Shown here: in pieces, positions 11,046 to 22,259 of the stretch
Layout: each line of letters starts with the position of its first letter
Position numbering within the stretch: the stretch's first letter is position 1
From: Rutidosis leptorrhynchoides
Lineage: Eukaryota; Streptophyta; Magnoliopsida; Asterales; Asteraceae
Assembly (NCBI RefSeq): GCF_046630445.1
Contig: NC_092336.1
Coordinates: forward strand, 507,581,001-507,645,000
DNA length: 64,000 nt
Direction of reading: 5' to 3'
The notes under the pieces: model-generated
What the model saw: the letters and a program-made list of their open reading frames with translations, nothing else
Databases searched by the model: none
What the model was told of the DNA's origin: nothing
Program-made: the position numbers and the translations under genes

Positions 11046-11949
11046 TAAAAGAATTATGCTTATTTAAACTTCCGTAATCATGATGTTTGACGTGTTGATT
11101 TTAATTTTATGCCCATGGGTTAATTGTCCTTTGTCCTGGATTATTTAATATGTCTGTCTGGTTTTTGTCCATAACAGTCCATCAGTCATAAATATAAAGT
11201 GCGAGTGTCCTCGTTAAATTATCCTTATACCCGAAGTCAAATATTCCAACTAATTGGGGACTTAAACTGTAACAATATTTTAATACTTTGTTTAATAATT
11301 ACACCAGGATATCGACTGCGTATAACCCAAGGTTTTAATACTTTGTTAACAATTACACCAAGTGTCCTTGTATATAATTTCACCCCTGTTTTAATAATTC
11401 TAGTGGCTATTAATCCATTCCCGTGTCCGGTTAAATGAACGATTATTCGTACATATAAGTACCCCACCCATCGTGTCCGATCGAGTGTATATGGTTATTT
11501 ATAGGGACATCCAATTGTAAATCTTTATATTAAAATTAACAAACTATCATTTAGTTAAACAAATATAAAGCCCATTAATAGCCCATAGTCTAATTTCCAC
11601 AAGTGTCGTTCTTTTGTCCAAACCCCAATTATGTTACAAAGCCCAATTACCCAATTTTAGTAATTAGCCCAACATCATGATTACTTCGTTTTAAATAAGC
11701 ATAATAATAACTAAGCTACGAGATATTAATGTAAAAAGGTTGAACATAACTTACAATGATTAAAAATAGCGTAGCGTTACACGGACAGAATTTCGACTTA
11801 CACCCTTACAACATTCGCTAACATACCCTTATTATTAGAATTAAAATTAAAATTAAAATTAAAATTAAAATTATAATATATATATATATATAATACGTTT
11901 GATGAGAGAAGAAGAAAAAGGATATTTAAAATGATCAAAATGCGTTGCC

Positions 11950-12023
11950 TTTTATAGGCATTTTCAAATTTGGCTGCTCCGCGAGTCGCGCCCTTTTTGC
12001 ACTACAAACTCCGCGAGTCGCGG
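11950..12023 (-). promoter_or_regulatory. LTR A promoter: TATA box with upstream CG palindrome pair
   Basis: The minus strand carries CTATAAAA at 11957-11950. Just upstream in that direction are two palindromes, CCGCGAGTCGCGC starting at 11979 and CCGCGAGTCGCGG starting at 12011, 32 bp apart. This is the expected site of the element's RNA polymerase II promoter; transcription would start around 11.92 kb. The promoter role is inferred from TATA and position. Confidence 0.6.
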
Positions 12024-12506
12024 AGTTCGTAAATCCAGCTCACACAAGTTTGGATCCTAGTCTGCCGACGGTTTTAATATATAAATATAATATATATATA
12101 TATATATATATAATTTATGTAATTAATTATATATTATATTATATTTATATACATATTTAACTTGTAATTTTTAGTCCGTTGCGTCGAGCGTTGAGAGTTG
12201 ACTCTGGTCCCGGTTCTGAATTTTCGAACGTCCTTGTGTACAATTTAATATCTTGTACTTTGCGTTTTGAATCTTGTACTCTTGTAATTTTTAGACGTTT
12301 CTTATCAATAATTGGAACCACTTTGATTGTACTTTGTACTTTTGAGCTTTTTGGTCGTTTGCGTCTTCAATTCGTCGAATCTGTCTTTTGTCTTCACCTT
12401 TTATTATTTAAACGAACATCACTTGTAAATAGAACAATTGCAACTAAAAGCTTGTCTTTCTTGAGGGATAATGCTAAGAAATATAAGTTCGTTTTTAGCA
12501 TTATCA

Positions 12507-12586
12507 GAGCCATACCTTTTTTCACAATTGCTTTTATATGAGGATTAGCGTTTACCGTGTGTTCAGCAAAACTTCTTGGCACTCCA
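12507..12586. other. Target DNA between elements A and B
   Basis: 80 bp of single-copy-looking sequence lie between the end of LTR A and the start of B. Its last five bases, CTCCA (12582-12586), are the left target duplication of B; the right copy is at 35289-35293. Confidence 0.7.
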
Positions 12587-15500
12587 TGTGAAGACCCATC
12601 CTAATCCATCCGAACGAAGTCCATATCATTTATAAACGATTCACAACAGTTGATTACATCGCGAGGTACTTGACCTCTATATGATACATTTTATAAACAT
12701 TGCATTCGTTTTTGAAAAGACAATCTTTCATTACATCAAAAATTGACAACATGCATACCATTTCGTAATATATCTTATTATAATTGACTTAATAATAATC
12801 TTGATGAACTCAACGACTCGAATGCAACATCTTTTGAAATATGTCATGAATGACTCCAAGTAATATCTCTAAAATGAGCAAATGCACAGCGGAAGATTTC
12901 TTTCATACCTGAGAATAAACATGCTTTCAAGTGTCAACCAAAAGGTTGGTGAGTTCATTAGTTTAACATAAATAATCATTCCCATCATTTTAATAGACCA
13001 CAAGATTTCATTTTCAGTTCTCATAAATATACGTCCCATACATAGAGACAAAAATATCATTCATATGGATTGAACACCTGGTAACCGACATTCACAATTT
13101 GTAAATAAGAATATCCCCATCATTCCGGGATCCTCCTTCGGACATGATATAAATTTCGAAGTACTAAAGCATCCGGTACTTTGGATGGGGCTTGTTGGGC
13201 CCGATAGATCTATCTTTAGAGTTCGCGTCAATTAGGGTGTCTGTTCCCTAATTCTTAGATTACCAGACTTAATAAAAAGGGGCATATTCGACTTCGATAA
13301 TTCAACCATAGAATGTAGTTTCGATTACTTGTGTCTATATCGTAAAACATTTATAAAAGCAGCGCATGTATTCTCAGTCCCCAAAAATATATATAAAAAG
13401 GGAGTAATGAAAACTCACGCATATAAATATTGTAAAACAGTTAATAAAGCATTTGCATGTATTCTCAGCCCAAAAACGTAAAGAGTAAAAAGGGCAAATG
13501 AAACTCACCTAATGTATTTTGTAGTAAAAATACATATGACAAAATTGAACCATGCAGGGTTGGCCTCGGATTCACGAACCTCAAAAATAATAGGCTTAAG
13601 GAAATATTGCCCCAAGTTGGATCGAACCCACAACCTCACGTTCAAGCCCACACCCACTTAACCATTACGCTACTCCTACTTTTCTGTTATAACTCATATT
13701 AAAATTTATATAACCTCTTTCTTCCGTTTCCCCTTTTTTTTTCTTCTCTTTACTTAAAAAAAAATATCGGCCAGAGTACAAACCAAGATTCATAGCAGCG
13801 AGAGTTTTTTTTTTTTATCAGCTATTATCATTAAATCCTCATCATCGTAACCTCTATCATCATCATCACCATGTATCGTTATCCATCATCTTAATTACAT
13901 AACATCATCATCATCATACCCATCGTTCATCATAGTTATCACCACGTAAATCTATTTCGGTGCTTTATCTTTGTAATCATGAATTGGTGGGTTTATATTA
14001 AAACCGAACGTGGCCCAAGGTAAAATATGGTATCCAACGTTTTTTTTTTAAAATAATAATAATATGGTGGTAGCTTTTCTAGAGTGTCGGCCATAGATTG
14101 ATAAAAAGTCCCACTTGCAATTTGCTTTAACACATATCTTAATATATTATAGGCAAGTTGACAAAGCCATGGACTATAACATTTTCAACCCTTTTCATTT
14201 CTTTAAATAACTCGGCAGAAAAAAAGAGATTGAGTGGAGGTGGTTATGGTCACAAAAAAAGAAGTACCACAGTAGTTGCAGTTGACAGAAATAGCAGAAG
14301 CAAAGAAACAGAAACGTAGCTGTAGCAGTGAGTTCGTGGGTCTTTGGACTATTTTTGAATCGAAACAGGAATTCGATAGCTGTAGAAAAATGAGTATAGT
14401 AGTAACGTAAGCTGAGCAGGAGCAATTTACAATATAATAGTGGTAGCTGTAAAAGAAAAACACGCAGGTTCGTGGGGTTTTCTGGGTTTGTTTGAATACG
14501 TATAGCAGGTATAGCATCCTGCTGTCTTCGAACAGTAGAAGTATAAGGACGATCAATAGTAACAAAAATGGGTTGCAGGTGGTGTTGTTTATTCCGGTGG
14601 TTCCAACAGAAAACAAAGAACGTAACAACAGCAAGTCACAGGGGTTATGGTTGTTGTGTTGGTAACCGAAAACAGGAACAAGATAAGGTGGTACGATTGG
14701 TGAGTTGTGAGCCGGAGGTGATGGTTTGAACAAGAACAGAGACACAGAAGATTTGGAGGTGTTTTGTTGTTGTTGAATTGAAGGAAACAAGTAGTGAACA
14801 ATAGAAGCGATTACAAGTGATCGAAAGAGATGGTTGATAATAGAAGATGATGAGGGTGATTCTTAAAATAGCAAAGCAAGTTCAATGCTATAATATTAAC
14901 CGATATACATGTAGATGATAAAATAAGTTTAGGATATTAGAAAGGAAACAAGTATAGTAGGAACCGTGATTGGGGTTTTCGTTTATGGAGTTAGTGAAAA
15001 GATGAGAGTAATTATGAAGATAGTGATAGATGATACTATACATGTGTTTGTCAATTGATAATTGATAGTAACAATGAGAGAACTGAATGTATTGGTCAAA
15101 TTCATCGAACCCATCTTATAATAAATAGCCAAATTGATCGACACCCTTTTAATCAGGGATGTAAAATAAATAAATAAAATATAGAGTAAATCTTTGAGAG
15201 TATCAAGTTCGTACGAATTGATACTGCTTTGTAACAACCTAGAGACATAAACAAAAATTAGCAATAGATGGAAAGCTACGTAAAACAACTTCAATTCCCT
15301 TTATCTGATTATTATAAATTATACAATTAATAATTAAATAAATATATATTAATAATAATAATTATTATAATAATAATTATAATTAGTAATAATTAATAAT
15401 ACTGTTTTGTACTACTAAGACTAATAATAATGGAAATACCAATTTTTATTAATAACATTACTAATAGATTATGTTATTTTCTAATAATAACTATAATGAT

Positions 15501-16095
15501 ATTAATAATACTAATATTGGTAAAGGTAATAATAATAATAAATATTCTTTAAAAATAACTTAATTTTTGAAATTTTACTACTATTTATGATATGAATAAT
15601 GATAACAATAATACTAAGAATAATTATAACAAATAAGTTGTATCAAATTTCATAATTATGTATTATACATAATAATAAAAATAACACTATTTTTAATATT
15701 AAATACTTATTCAAATAATATTAATAAAAGTAATAATAATAATAATATTAGTAAAGATGACCAATTAATTGCGTTAAATTTCATATCTATCTCTTATCTA
15801 TAATAATATAACTAACACTGAGATTTATTATTATTATTAACTCTATTGATTAAAGTGTATTTTAATTTATTCAAAAATATTACATAAACATTTATATTTA
15901 TAATTATCTATATATAGTTATATTTTTATTTACACACAATTGTTCGTGAATCGTCGGGAATGGTCAAAGGGTAATTAATTACATGAATATAGATTTCAAA
16001 ACTTTTAAGACTCAACATTACAGATTTTGCTTATCGTGTCGGAAACATATAAAGATTAAAGTTTAAATTTGATCGGAAATTTCCGGGTCATCACA
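12587..16095 (-). repeat. 3' LTR of element B (left)
   Basis: A 3509-bp LTR from TGTGAAGACCC to GGGTCATCACA on the plus strand. It includes an embedded tRNA-related SINE (13520-13679), a 'catcatcat' low-complexity stretch at about 13.8-13.94 kb and a long AAT/ATT-rich section at 15.3-15.9 kb. Short ORFs at 14.2-15.3 kb lack domains and are not called. Confidence 0.9.
13520..13679 (-). mobile_element. tRNA-related SINE embedded in LTR B (left copy)
   Basis: On the minus strand, 'tagcgtaatggttaag' (13658-13675) resembles Pol III box A and GGGTTCGATCC (13629-13619) is a good box B, with tRNA-like spacing. The acceptor stem is not paired, so this is a SINE head and not a tRNA gene. The 3' limit is approximate; no target duplication was found. 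It lies in the same orientation as element B. Confidence 0.6.
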
Positions 16096-16096
16096 G

Positions 16097-16110
16097 TACC
16101 TACCCGTTAA
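16097..16110 (-). promoter_or_regulatory. 3'-LTR-adjacent 14-mer of B (polypurine-tract position)
   Basis: TACCTACCCGTTAA (minus strand TTAACGGGTAGGTA) directly abuts the 3' LTR, where plus-strand synthesis starts. The identical 14-mer is repeated inside B at 19147, and also twice each in C and D. Confidence 0.6.
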
Positions 16111-16572
16111 AGAAATTTCGTCCCAAAATTTGATCGAGGTTGTCATGGCAAACAATAAGAATGTTTTCATGATCAATATGAGTTGATAACTTGAGTTTTA
16201 TCATCATTGAGTAATATGGATAAAAATAATTCGATTATTTAAGGAGTACGAATGAAGCTATCGGAAAAGAGTGAAATGAGAGAATGAAGATTCGACTTAA
16301 CCGGTGACGTAGTCACGATTGAATTTATAAAATAAGTTGCATCTTAACTTTTGACGTTATTTTGGTTGAATTCTGAAATTCAAGGGATTTAAAAGAAAAT
16401 CTTGAAGGTCTATAAGATCTGATTTTTCGGGATTTATGGAAATTAAGATCTCTTTAAATAAATACGGTGATCTGCCCCGATTACTACGTCTGATATTCTC
16501 TTTATAAATTTACCTTTTTCGTTCTATTTGTTTTCACCACTTCTATACTCAATTCCCAAATTCAAAAGATTT

Positions 16573-16953
16573 ATGAAAATGCTTAACCCTGTTCTGATCC
16601 TTGTTCTTATTCTAACAATCGCAATGATCGTTCTTCTTTTCCAACTTCCACCAGAGGAGTCTGCTTTCTTCTACTTTGCCCTCGGGATTATAATATTTTT
16701 AATTCTTCCGTGTCTTTATGTTACGATAAACATTGATATACACGGTTTGTAATTTGTGTGTTGTTATCGGGCTTTATATTCTCCCTTATATTTCAAAGCT
16801 CTATGCTTTTGTTTTCTCTTACCTACTTTAAGTCAAGCGAATAATGGTCCAGAATTTGTAGATATAGAGTTTCGAATGATTATAATGTTCAAAGCAGGAA
16901 GGAACGTAATAGCACGATTTGATTTTCAAATTTATCAACATCACGGAAGATAG
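16573..16953 (+). CDS. Conserved antisense two-part ORF in element B (small membrane protein, predicted spliced)
   Basis: On the strand opposite to element transcription, an ORF from ATG 16573 to TAA 16752 (59 residues) has two hydrophobic segments, around residues 5-24 and 31-52, and ends DIHGL. The same frame reopens after the stop and runs to 16953. A GT-AG segment at 16749-16832 (84 nt, pyrimidine-rich before the AG) removes the stop and keeps the frame, giving about 98 residues with a polar tail containing ANNGPEF and EFRMII. Element D has the same arrangement at 50841-51209 with an 84-nt segment of equal length. About 37 of 57 residues match in part one. An upstream 6-nt length difference keeps the frame. 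Function unknown; antisense ORFs are known in some Tat-lineage elements. Coding status is a prediction. Confidence 0.4.
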
Positions 16954-18479
16954 AACCATCAAGAATACATTTTCTTGATTTGTTCCGTAGTTAAGTAGAA
17001 TGAAAGAGTTATGTGACATGGCACATGATGACGTTATGATCTGTGAATCATCACGTCCCATAAGAAACTCAGCATGACTTACTGTAATATAATCACGTTG
17101 ATCAAGTGTCATTATATTATACTAACTCATGCATCAGTTCCCAACATTACTTCAATAACATTCATATCTTAAGCTCTAAAGTTTACAGAATATAGGAACT
17201 AACAGTTTCTATATGATGTAACACTGATAGCAGGAAGAGATAAATAATTTCAGATATGATTAGTTATGAAAATATCTTCAGAAATATCGAGGATATTTAT
17301 AACGAAAGATACGATAATATCTTTGAGTATCTAAGTTCAGAGGATGATGGAGACTATTATCCGCAAGGGTTTAGAGTAAGGAGCAAGATATTCACTAAAG
17401 ACTTTAGCAGACATTGAATCATTTAGATTCTTTGAAGTCAAACTTATTCTTTGAGATTTGTCCACGGCTTTCTTCCTAGTTTCGCATAATCTGCTTTTCG
17501 GTACTAAATTTTCTATTGAATGTTTCCAATATAATGATACACAGGAAGCACAAAGAGGTATATAATTTCGGACGAGAATATTTATAAAAATATCCTCAGA
17601 AATATCGAAGATATTGATGATGATATTTTGGAATTTCTAAGTTCGATGGTTGATGGAGAAAGATTTTTCGCAAGATTTTAACATGACTTTGAAGCAAAAT
17701 ATTCTCTAAAGATTTCAACGGATCCAGAATTACCTGAATTCTTTGAATATAGGGTTTGGTCCTTGTATTTGTCCTTGGTCTCCTTTATGGGTAGCTCAAT
17801 CTGTTTTTCAATACCCAATTTTCTATCGAGCGTTCCTAACACTCTTTTCTTTATCATCAAACTTTTGGTCGTTTAGACCATCTACCATTTTTCTGTTTCC
17901 TCTGCATTTAATGCTATGATATCTGAATCATCGGTTATTAATCCGAGGTGGTTTCAGGATAATTGTGTTTTTAGATGATTAAACGCTGATGGTAATATGG
18001 TGGAATATGAAAGGTTCCCTGGTAACAATAAAAGAGCACGCGTATATATCAACGTTATAATAAGGTTATTTCGTACGAAAAGTCGAAGTTGTCTTGCTGG
18101 AGCTGTGACAAAACTGGCTATCTCGAACAGCAGATGCAAAATTATTTTCGGTAATAATAACGCTAAAGGAATTAGCACAGCTACGTGTTAAACGTTTATT
18201 CAGGTTCTGAGTGTTTTCAGGTGCATAACTATATGCATCAATCTTTTCTCCCGTAAATAAAGTGCGGTTGATTCATCCTCTCGATTGAGGTGTTTTCAAG
18301 AATCATGAAAAGTTTGAACGCAGAATGTAATCGTGAAGATACAAATGATGTTTAAGACAAAATCAAGTGGCAACTTGAAGAATTGTTTAGTCATATGTTA
18401 TAATCAATATTTTAATTCATTTTAATTGTCCAATGTTATTAGTCCACAGTCGATAGTCCACAGTTGACCGTCCAATAAT

Positions 18480-18710
18480 TCATATATAGTTTAATATATA
18501 ATATTCGAATTAATTAATACGTTTCGTGACCCGTATACGTCTCAGACTCGATCACAACTCAAACTATATATATTATTGTAAAATCAACCTCAACCCTGTA
18601 TAGAGAACTCGATCATTACTGCATATAGAGTGTCTATGGTGATTCCAAATAATATATATAGATGCGTCGATATGATATGTCAAAACCTTGTATACGTGTC
18701 CCGATATTTA
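18480..18710 (-). repeat. Fragment of a G-type LTR inside element B
   Basis: Read on the minus strand, this stretch parallels 60360-60545 of solo LTR G, including 'gacatatcatatcgac', 'catagacactctatatgcag' and 'agggttgaggttgatt'. B's interior is therefore mosaic. It is followed at 18711-18850 by AT-rich units of the type 'attgcgataattaaa' that are also found in LTR A. Confidence 0.65.
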
Positions 18711-19146
18711 AAGTGCGTAAAAATAAATAACAAAAAATTAAATGGCGATAAATAAAGTGCGTAAAGTAAATAATAGAGGTTAAATGACGATAAATAAAAT
18801 TGGGAGAATGTAAATTGCGATAATTAAATTGCGATAAATAAAATGTAATCAGTTAGCTATGAACAATTAGCTAGGAACAGTTAGCGTGGATTCTTAACAC
18901 AATTTCTTATAGTTAATTTGTTTGTTTCTAATCAATTTTTATTGTGTCCATTATTTCTTCATTATGCCACTTGTTGGATTCTGATAGGTCAAAATTCAAA
19001 TATGAAATTGAATGAAAATGGTTACTCTGTGGTGAACGGATTCGTATGCCGGTGGATGTAAGTAGAATTGTGAATGACTGTTGAATCAGATTCGAAGAAT
19101 GTACATTATAACTTATTAATGTGAAATTTAAATATTCCTCGGGTAT

Positions 19147-19160
19147 TACCTACCCGTTAA
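19147..19160 (-). promoter_or_regulatory. Internal copy of the 14-mer in B
   Basis: An exact TACCTACCCGTTAA, identical to the sequence next to the 3' LTR at 16097. It lies downstream (in element sense) of the degraded ORF at 19458-20033. It may be a second plus-strand priming site or an RNA signal. Confidence 0.5.
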
Positions 19161-19457
19161 AATATTTTCACCATTAACAGTTTGTACCAAAGAATTTTTA
19201 ATTACAATCTTTATAAAAATATACTTGTATATATATTTTCTTCAGATGCAATCATGGATTTAATGAGTTAATATGATATTAAACTCATTTGATTTACGGT
19301 TACAACTAGAGTACATAATCTCTAAACATTAGGGATTATATAACCGCCACGAAGGACGAAGATAGTTTATGTAAAACGATTCGTAGAATGATGATTATGC
19401 TTGAGGTATAGACTGCGAGGTTGAGACGTGTGATGATGTTGTTGTTGTTGGTACCGG

Positions 19458-20033
19458 TTATGCTGTTGGTGCTGCTGATGGTGGTACTGTTGCTGTCGGT
19501 GTTACAAGTGTTGTTGGTGCTGAGGTTGGTGATGATGCTGGTGTAGTAAGTATAGCTTGTAGATCATGCACCATTCTTGTCAGGGTTTCTATCCTACCCT
19601 CTATCATTTCTATCCATCCACTCATCTGATTCGATAGATCTTGATTATCAATTCAAAGTTCCCTAACTTCTTCTAATATTCCCCTTCGATTGGTATTCGG
19701 AAGTAGAGGTTGAATATTTTCTAAGATTGCAGTAACGCGACCTTCGAGGTGGAAAACTTTAGCAAGAAGGGTGAATACAGTATTGCGCATAGGTTCACCG
19801 GTGAGTACATCGTTTTCTATGATGTTAAGAGGTAAGTTTGGTTCGCGGTAGGGTTCGCCTTCTTCATTTCTCCATCGAGTGAGTAAGTCTCGGACCTACC
19901 CCCATCTCCTCCAGAAAGAAAAATAACTAAATGGTTGACGCACTTCTGGTTCATTGACTTCGGAGTCTGCTTCAATATATATCTCGAAATCGCTTTCGGA
20001 ACTAAGGGAATCCAAGCTAGGTGTAGGATCCAT
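19458..20033 (-). pseudogene. Degraded serine/acid-rich ORF of element B
   Basis: From ATG 20033 the frame runs to TAA at 19458-19460 and would give about 191 residues, with stops at 19896-19898 (TAG) and 19653-19655 (TGA). The start is rich in Ser, Glu and Asp (MDPTPSLDSL). The centre has WRRWG, WRNEEGEPYREP and LTGEPMRNTVFTLL. A probable coiled region follows, and a Thr/Pro/Ala low-complexity tail that on the plus strand is the GTTGTTGTTG tract. The 53126-53539 ORF of element D is clearly homologous (EEGDPF, LTGEPVRNTIFTL). I recognise no domain; it occupies the position of the upstream ORF of C rather than of gag. Confidence 0.6.
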
Positions 20034-20424
20034 CTCTCACGATCAGTTAAAGGGTTTTGATATGAAATGATTTTTGAATATCGAATGATATTCTAATTAT
20101 ATATAGAATATCTATACATACATCCAAAGATCCCGTGAATTACGGAGAAAATTAAGGAAACGTGTCAGATAAAATCTACAGTGACAGATACGCTAAGATA
20201 TGAATTTTGTCTATACACTATTCATGCAGTCAATGCAGTAAAACGTGTTTAGACTAAGAATAATGAGCAGGAAATTTCCTAAGGATGATAAGCAGATGAT
20301 TTCCGACAAAAACGATAAGCAAAACTTTTGACATGCAGACACGGTCAAAGTCCAGACTCACTAATGCGTCCTAACGACTTATCAGTTAGACACACTAATG
20401 CAGATCCGGTTCGCTAAGACCACC

Positions 20425-20436
20425 GCTCTGATACCA
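20425..20436 (-). promoter_or_regulatory. Primer-binding site of B (tRNA-iMet type)
   Basis: The minus strand reads TGGTATCAGAGC, the standard plant tRNA-iMet primer site, two bases inside the LTR at 20439. The adjoining 98 bp of leader (20339-20436) are nearly identical to that of element C (30561-30658) with no length change. Confidence 0.92.
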
Positions 20437-20438
20437 AC

Positions 20439-22259
20439 TGTGAAGACCCATCCCAATCCATCCGGACGAAGTCCATATCGATTATAAACGATTCACAACA
20501 GTTGATTACATCGCGAGGTACTTGACCTCTATATGATACATTTTACAAACATTGCATTTGTTTTTAAAAAGACAATCTTTCATTACATTAAAAGTTGACA
20601 ACATGTATACCATTTCATAATATATCTTATTATAATTGACTTAATAATAATCTTGATGAACTCAACGGCTCGAATGCAACGTCTTTTGAAATATGTCATG
20701 AATGACTCCAAGTAATATCTCTAAAATGAGCAAATGCACAGCGGAAGATTTCTTTCATACCTGAGAATAAACATGCTTTCAAGTGTCAACCAAAAGGTTG
20801 GTGAGTTCATTAGTTTAACATAAATAATCATTCCCATCATTTTAATAGACCACAAGATTTCATTTTCAGTTCTCATAAATATACGTCCCATACATAGAGA
20901 CAAAAATATCATTCATATGGATTGAACACCTGGTAACCGACATTCACAATTTGTATATAAGAATATCCCCATCATTCCGGGATCCTCCTTCGGACATGAT
21001 ATAAATTTCGAAGTACTAAAGCATCCGGTACTTTGGATGGGGCTTGTTGGGCCCGATAGATCCATCTTTAGAGTTCGCGTCAATTAGGGTGTCTGTTCCC
21101 TAATTCTTAGATTACCAGACTTAATAAAAAGGGGCATATTCGACTTCGATAATTCAACCATAGAATGTAGTTTCGATTACTTGTGTCTATATCGTAAAAC
21201 ATTTATAAAAGCAGCGCATGTATTCTCAGTCCTCAAAAATATATATAAAAAGGGAGTAATGAAAACTCACGCATATAAATATTGTAAAACAGTTAATAAA
21301 GCATTTGCATGTATTCTCAGCCCAAAAACGTAAAGAGTAAAAAGGGCAAATGAAACTCACCTAATGTATTTTATAGTAAAAATACATATGACAAAATTGA
21401 ACCATGCAGGGTTGGCCTCGGATTCACGAACCTCAAAAATAATAGGCTTAAGGAAATATTGCCCCAAGTTGGATCGAACCCACAACCTCACGTTCAAGCC
21501 CACACCCACTTAACCATTACGCTACTCCTACTTTTCTGTTATAACTCATATTAAAATTTATATAACCTCTTTCTTCCGTTTCCCCTTTTTTTCTTCTCTT
21601 TACTTAAAAAAAATATCGGCCAGAGTACAAACCAAGATTCATAGCAGCAAGAGTTTTTTTTTTATCAGCTATTATCATTAAATCCTCATCATCGTAACCT
21701 CTATCATCATCATCACCATGTATCGTTATCCATCATCTTAATTACATAACATCATCATCATCATACCCATCGTTCATCATAGTTATCACCACGTAAATCT
21801 ATTTCGGTGCTTTATCTTTGTAATCATGAATTGGTGGGTTTATATTAAAACCGAACGTGGCCCAAGGTAAAATATGGTATCCAACGTTTTTTTTTAAAAA
21901 AAATAATAATAATATGGTGGTAGCTTTTCTAGAGTGTCGGCCATAGATTGATAAAAGTCCCACTTGCAATTTGCTTTAACACATATCTTAATATATTATA
22001 GGCAAGTTGGCAAAGCCATGGACTATAACATTTTCAACCCTTTTCATTTCTTTAAATAACTCGGCAGAAAAAAAGAGATTGAGTGGAGGTGGTTATGGTC
22101 ACAAAAAAAGAAGTACCACAGTAGTTGCAGTTGACAGAAATAGCAGAAGCAAAGAAACAGAAACGTAGCTGTAGCAGTGAGTTCGTGGGTCTTTGGACTG
22201 TTTTTCAATCGAAACAGGAATTCGATAGCAGTAGAAAAATGAGTATAGTAGTAACGTAA
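20439..22259 (-). repeat. 5' LTR of element B, part 1 (before element C)
   Basis: This begins TGTGAAGACCC and follows LTR 12587-16095 until interrupted by C after CGTAA at 22255-22259. It carries the second copy of the embedded SINE at about 21372-21531 (box B 21481-21471, box A 21526-21509). Confidence 0.9.

Larger units (their letters stand above)
1..12506 (-). mobile_element. Element A: Athila-type Ty3 LTR retrotransposon (3' LTR outside window)
   Basis: Read on the minus strand this is a Ty3-order element: LTR (10493-12506), primer site, leader, gag, protease-RT-RNase H-integrase, a small ORF and a large ORF in the env position. The primer site matches the tRNA-Asp 3' end, which is typical of the Athila lineage. 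The order integrase last and extra ORF after pol also fits Athila. The LTR outer end reads TTATCA and its inner end TGATGT. The left part, including the 3' LTR and second target duplication, is beyond the window edge. The copy is inactive as it stands: pol carries a frameshift and three stops, and a further stop separates gag from pol. Confidence 0.9.
10493..12506 (-). repeat. 5' LTR of element A
   Basis: A 2014-bp LTR running on the plus strand from TGATGTTATGCG to TTAGCATTATCA, so the ends form a short inverted repeat. It lies directly outside the primer site. It contains a TATA box, a pair of CG palindromes, AT-rich tandem repeats and (TA)n runs. The partner LTR is outside the window, so identity between LTRs cannot be assessed. 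The sequence after it, GAGCC at 12507-12511, would be the target duplication. Confidence 0.85.
16954..19457. other. Noncoding interior of element B
   Basis: No gene supported. A segment around 'cagaaatatcgaggatatttataacg' near 17.28 kb is repeated in diverged form near 17.6 kb, so about 300 bp appear tandemly duplicated. Much of the stretch is homologous to the interior of element D. Around 17.08-17.12 kb, 'gtaatataatcacgttg' and 'cattatattatac' can pair as a hairpin that D also has. Confidence 0.5.

Noticed and set aside
13615-13680. Possible tRNA gene on the minus strand
   Set aside because: Boxes A and B are present but the acceptor stem does not pair and the sequence is within an LTR; it fits a SINE head.
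14195-15294. Several minus-strand ORFs up to 195 codons
   Set aside because: They are in LTR B, rich in Phe, Ser, Thr and Asn from skewed base composition, and partly broken in the other LTR copy.
19458-20033. Calling the B and D sense ORFs gag
   Set aside because: They lack capsid and knuckle motifs and occupy the position of the upstream ORF of C, before the 14-mer and gag.
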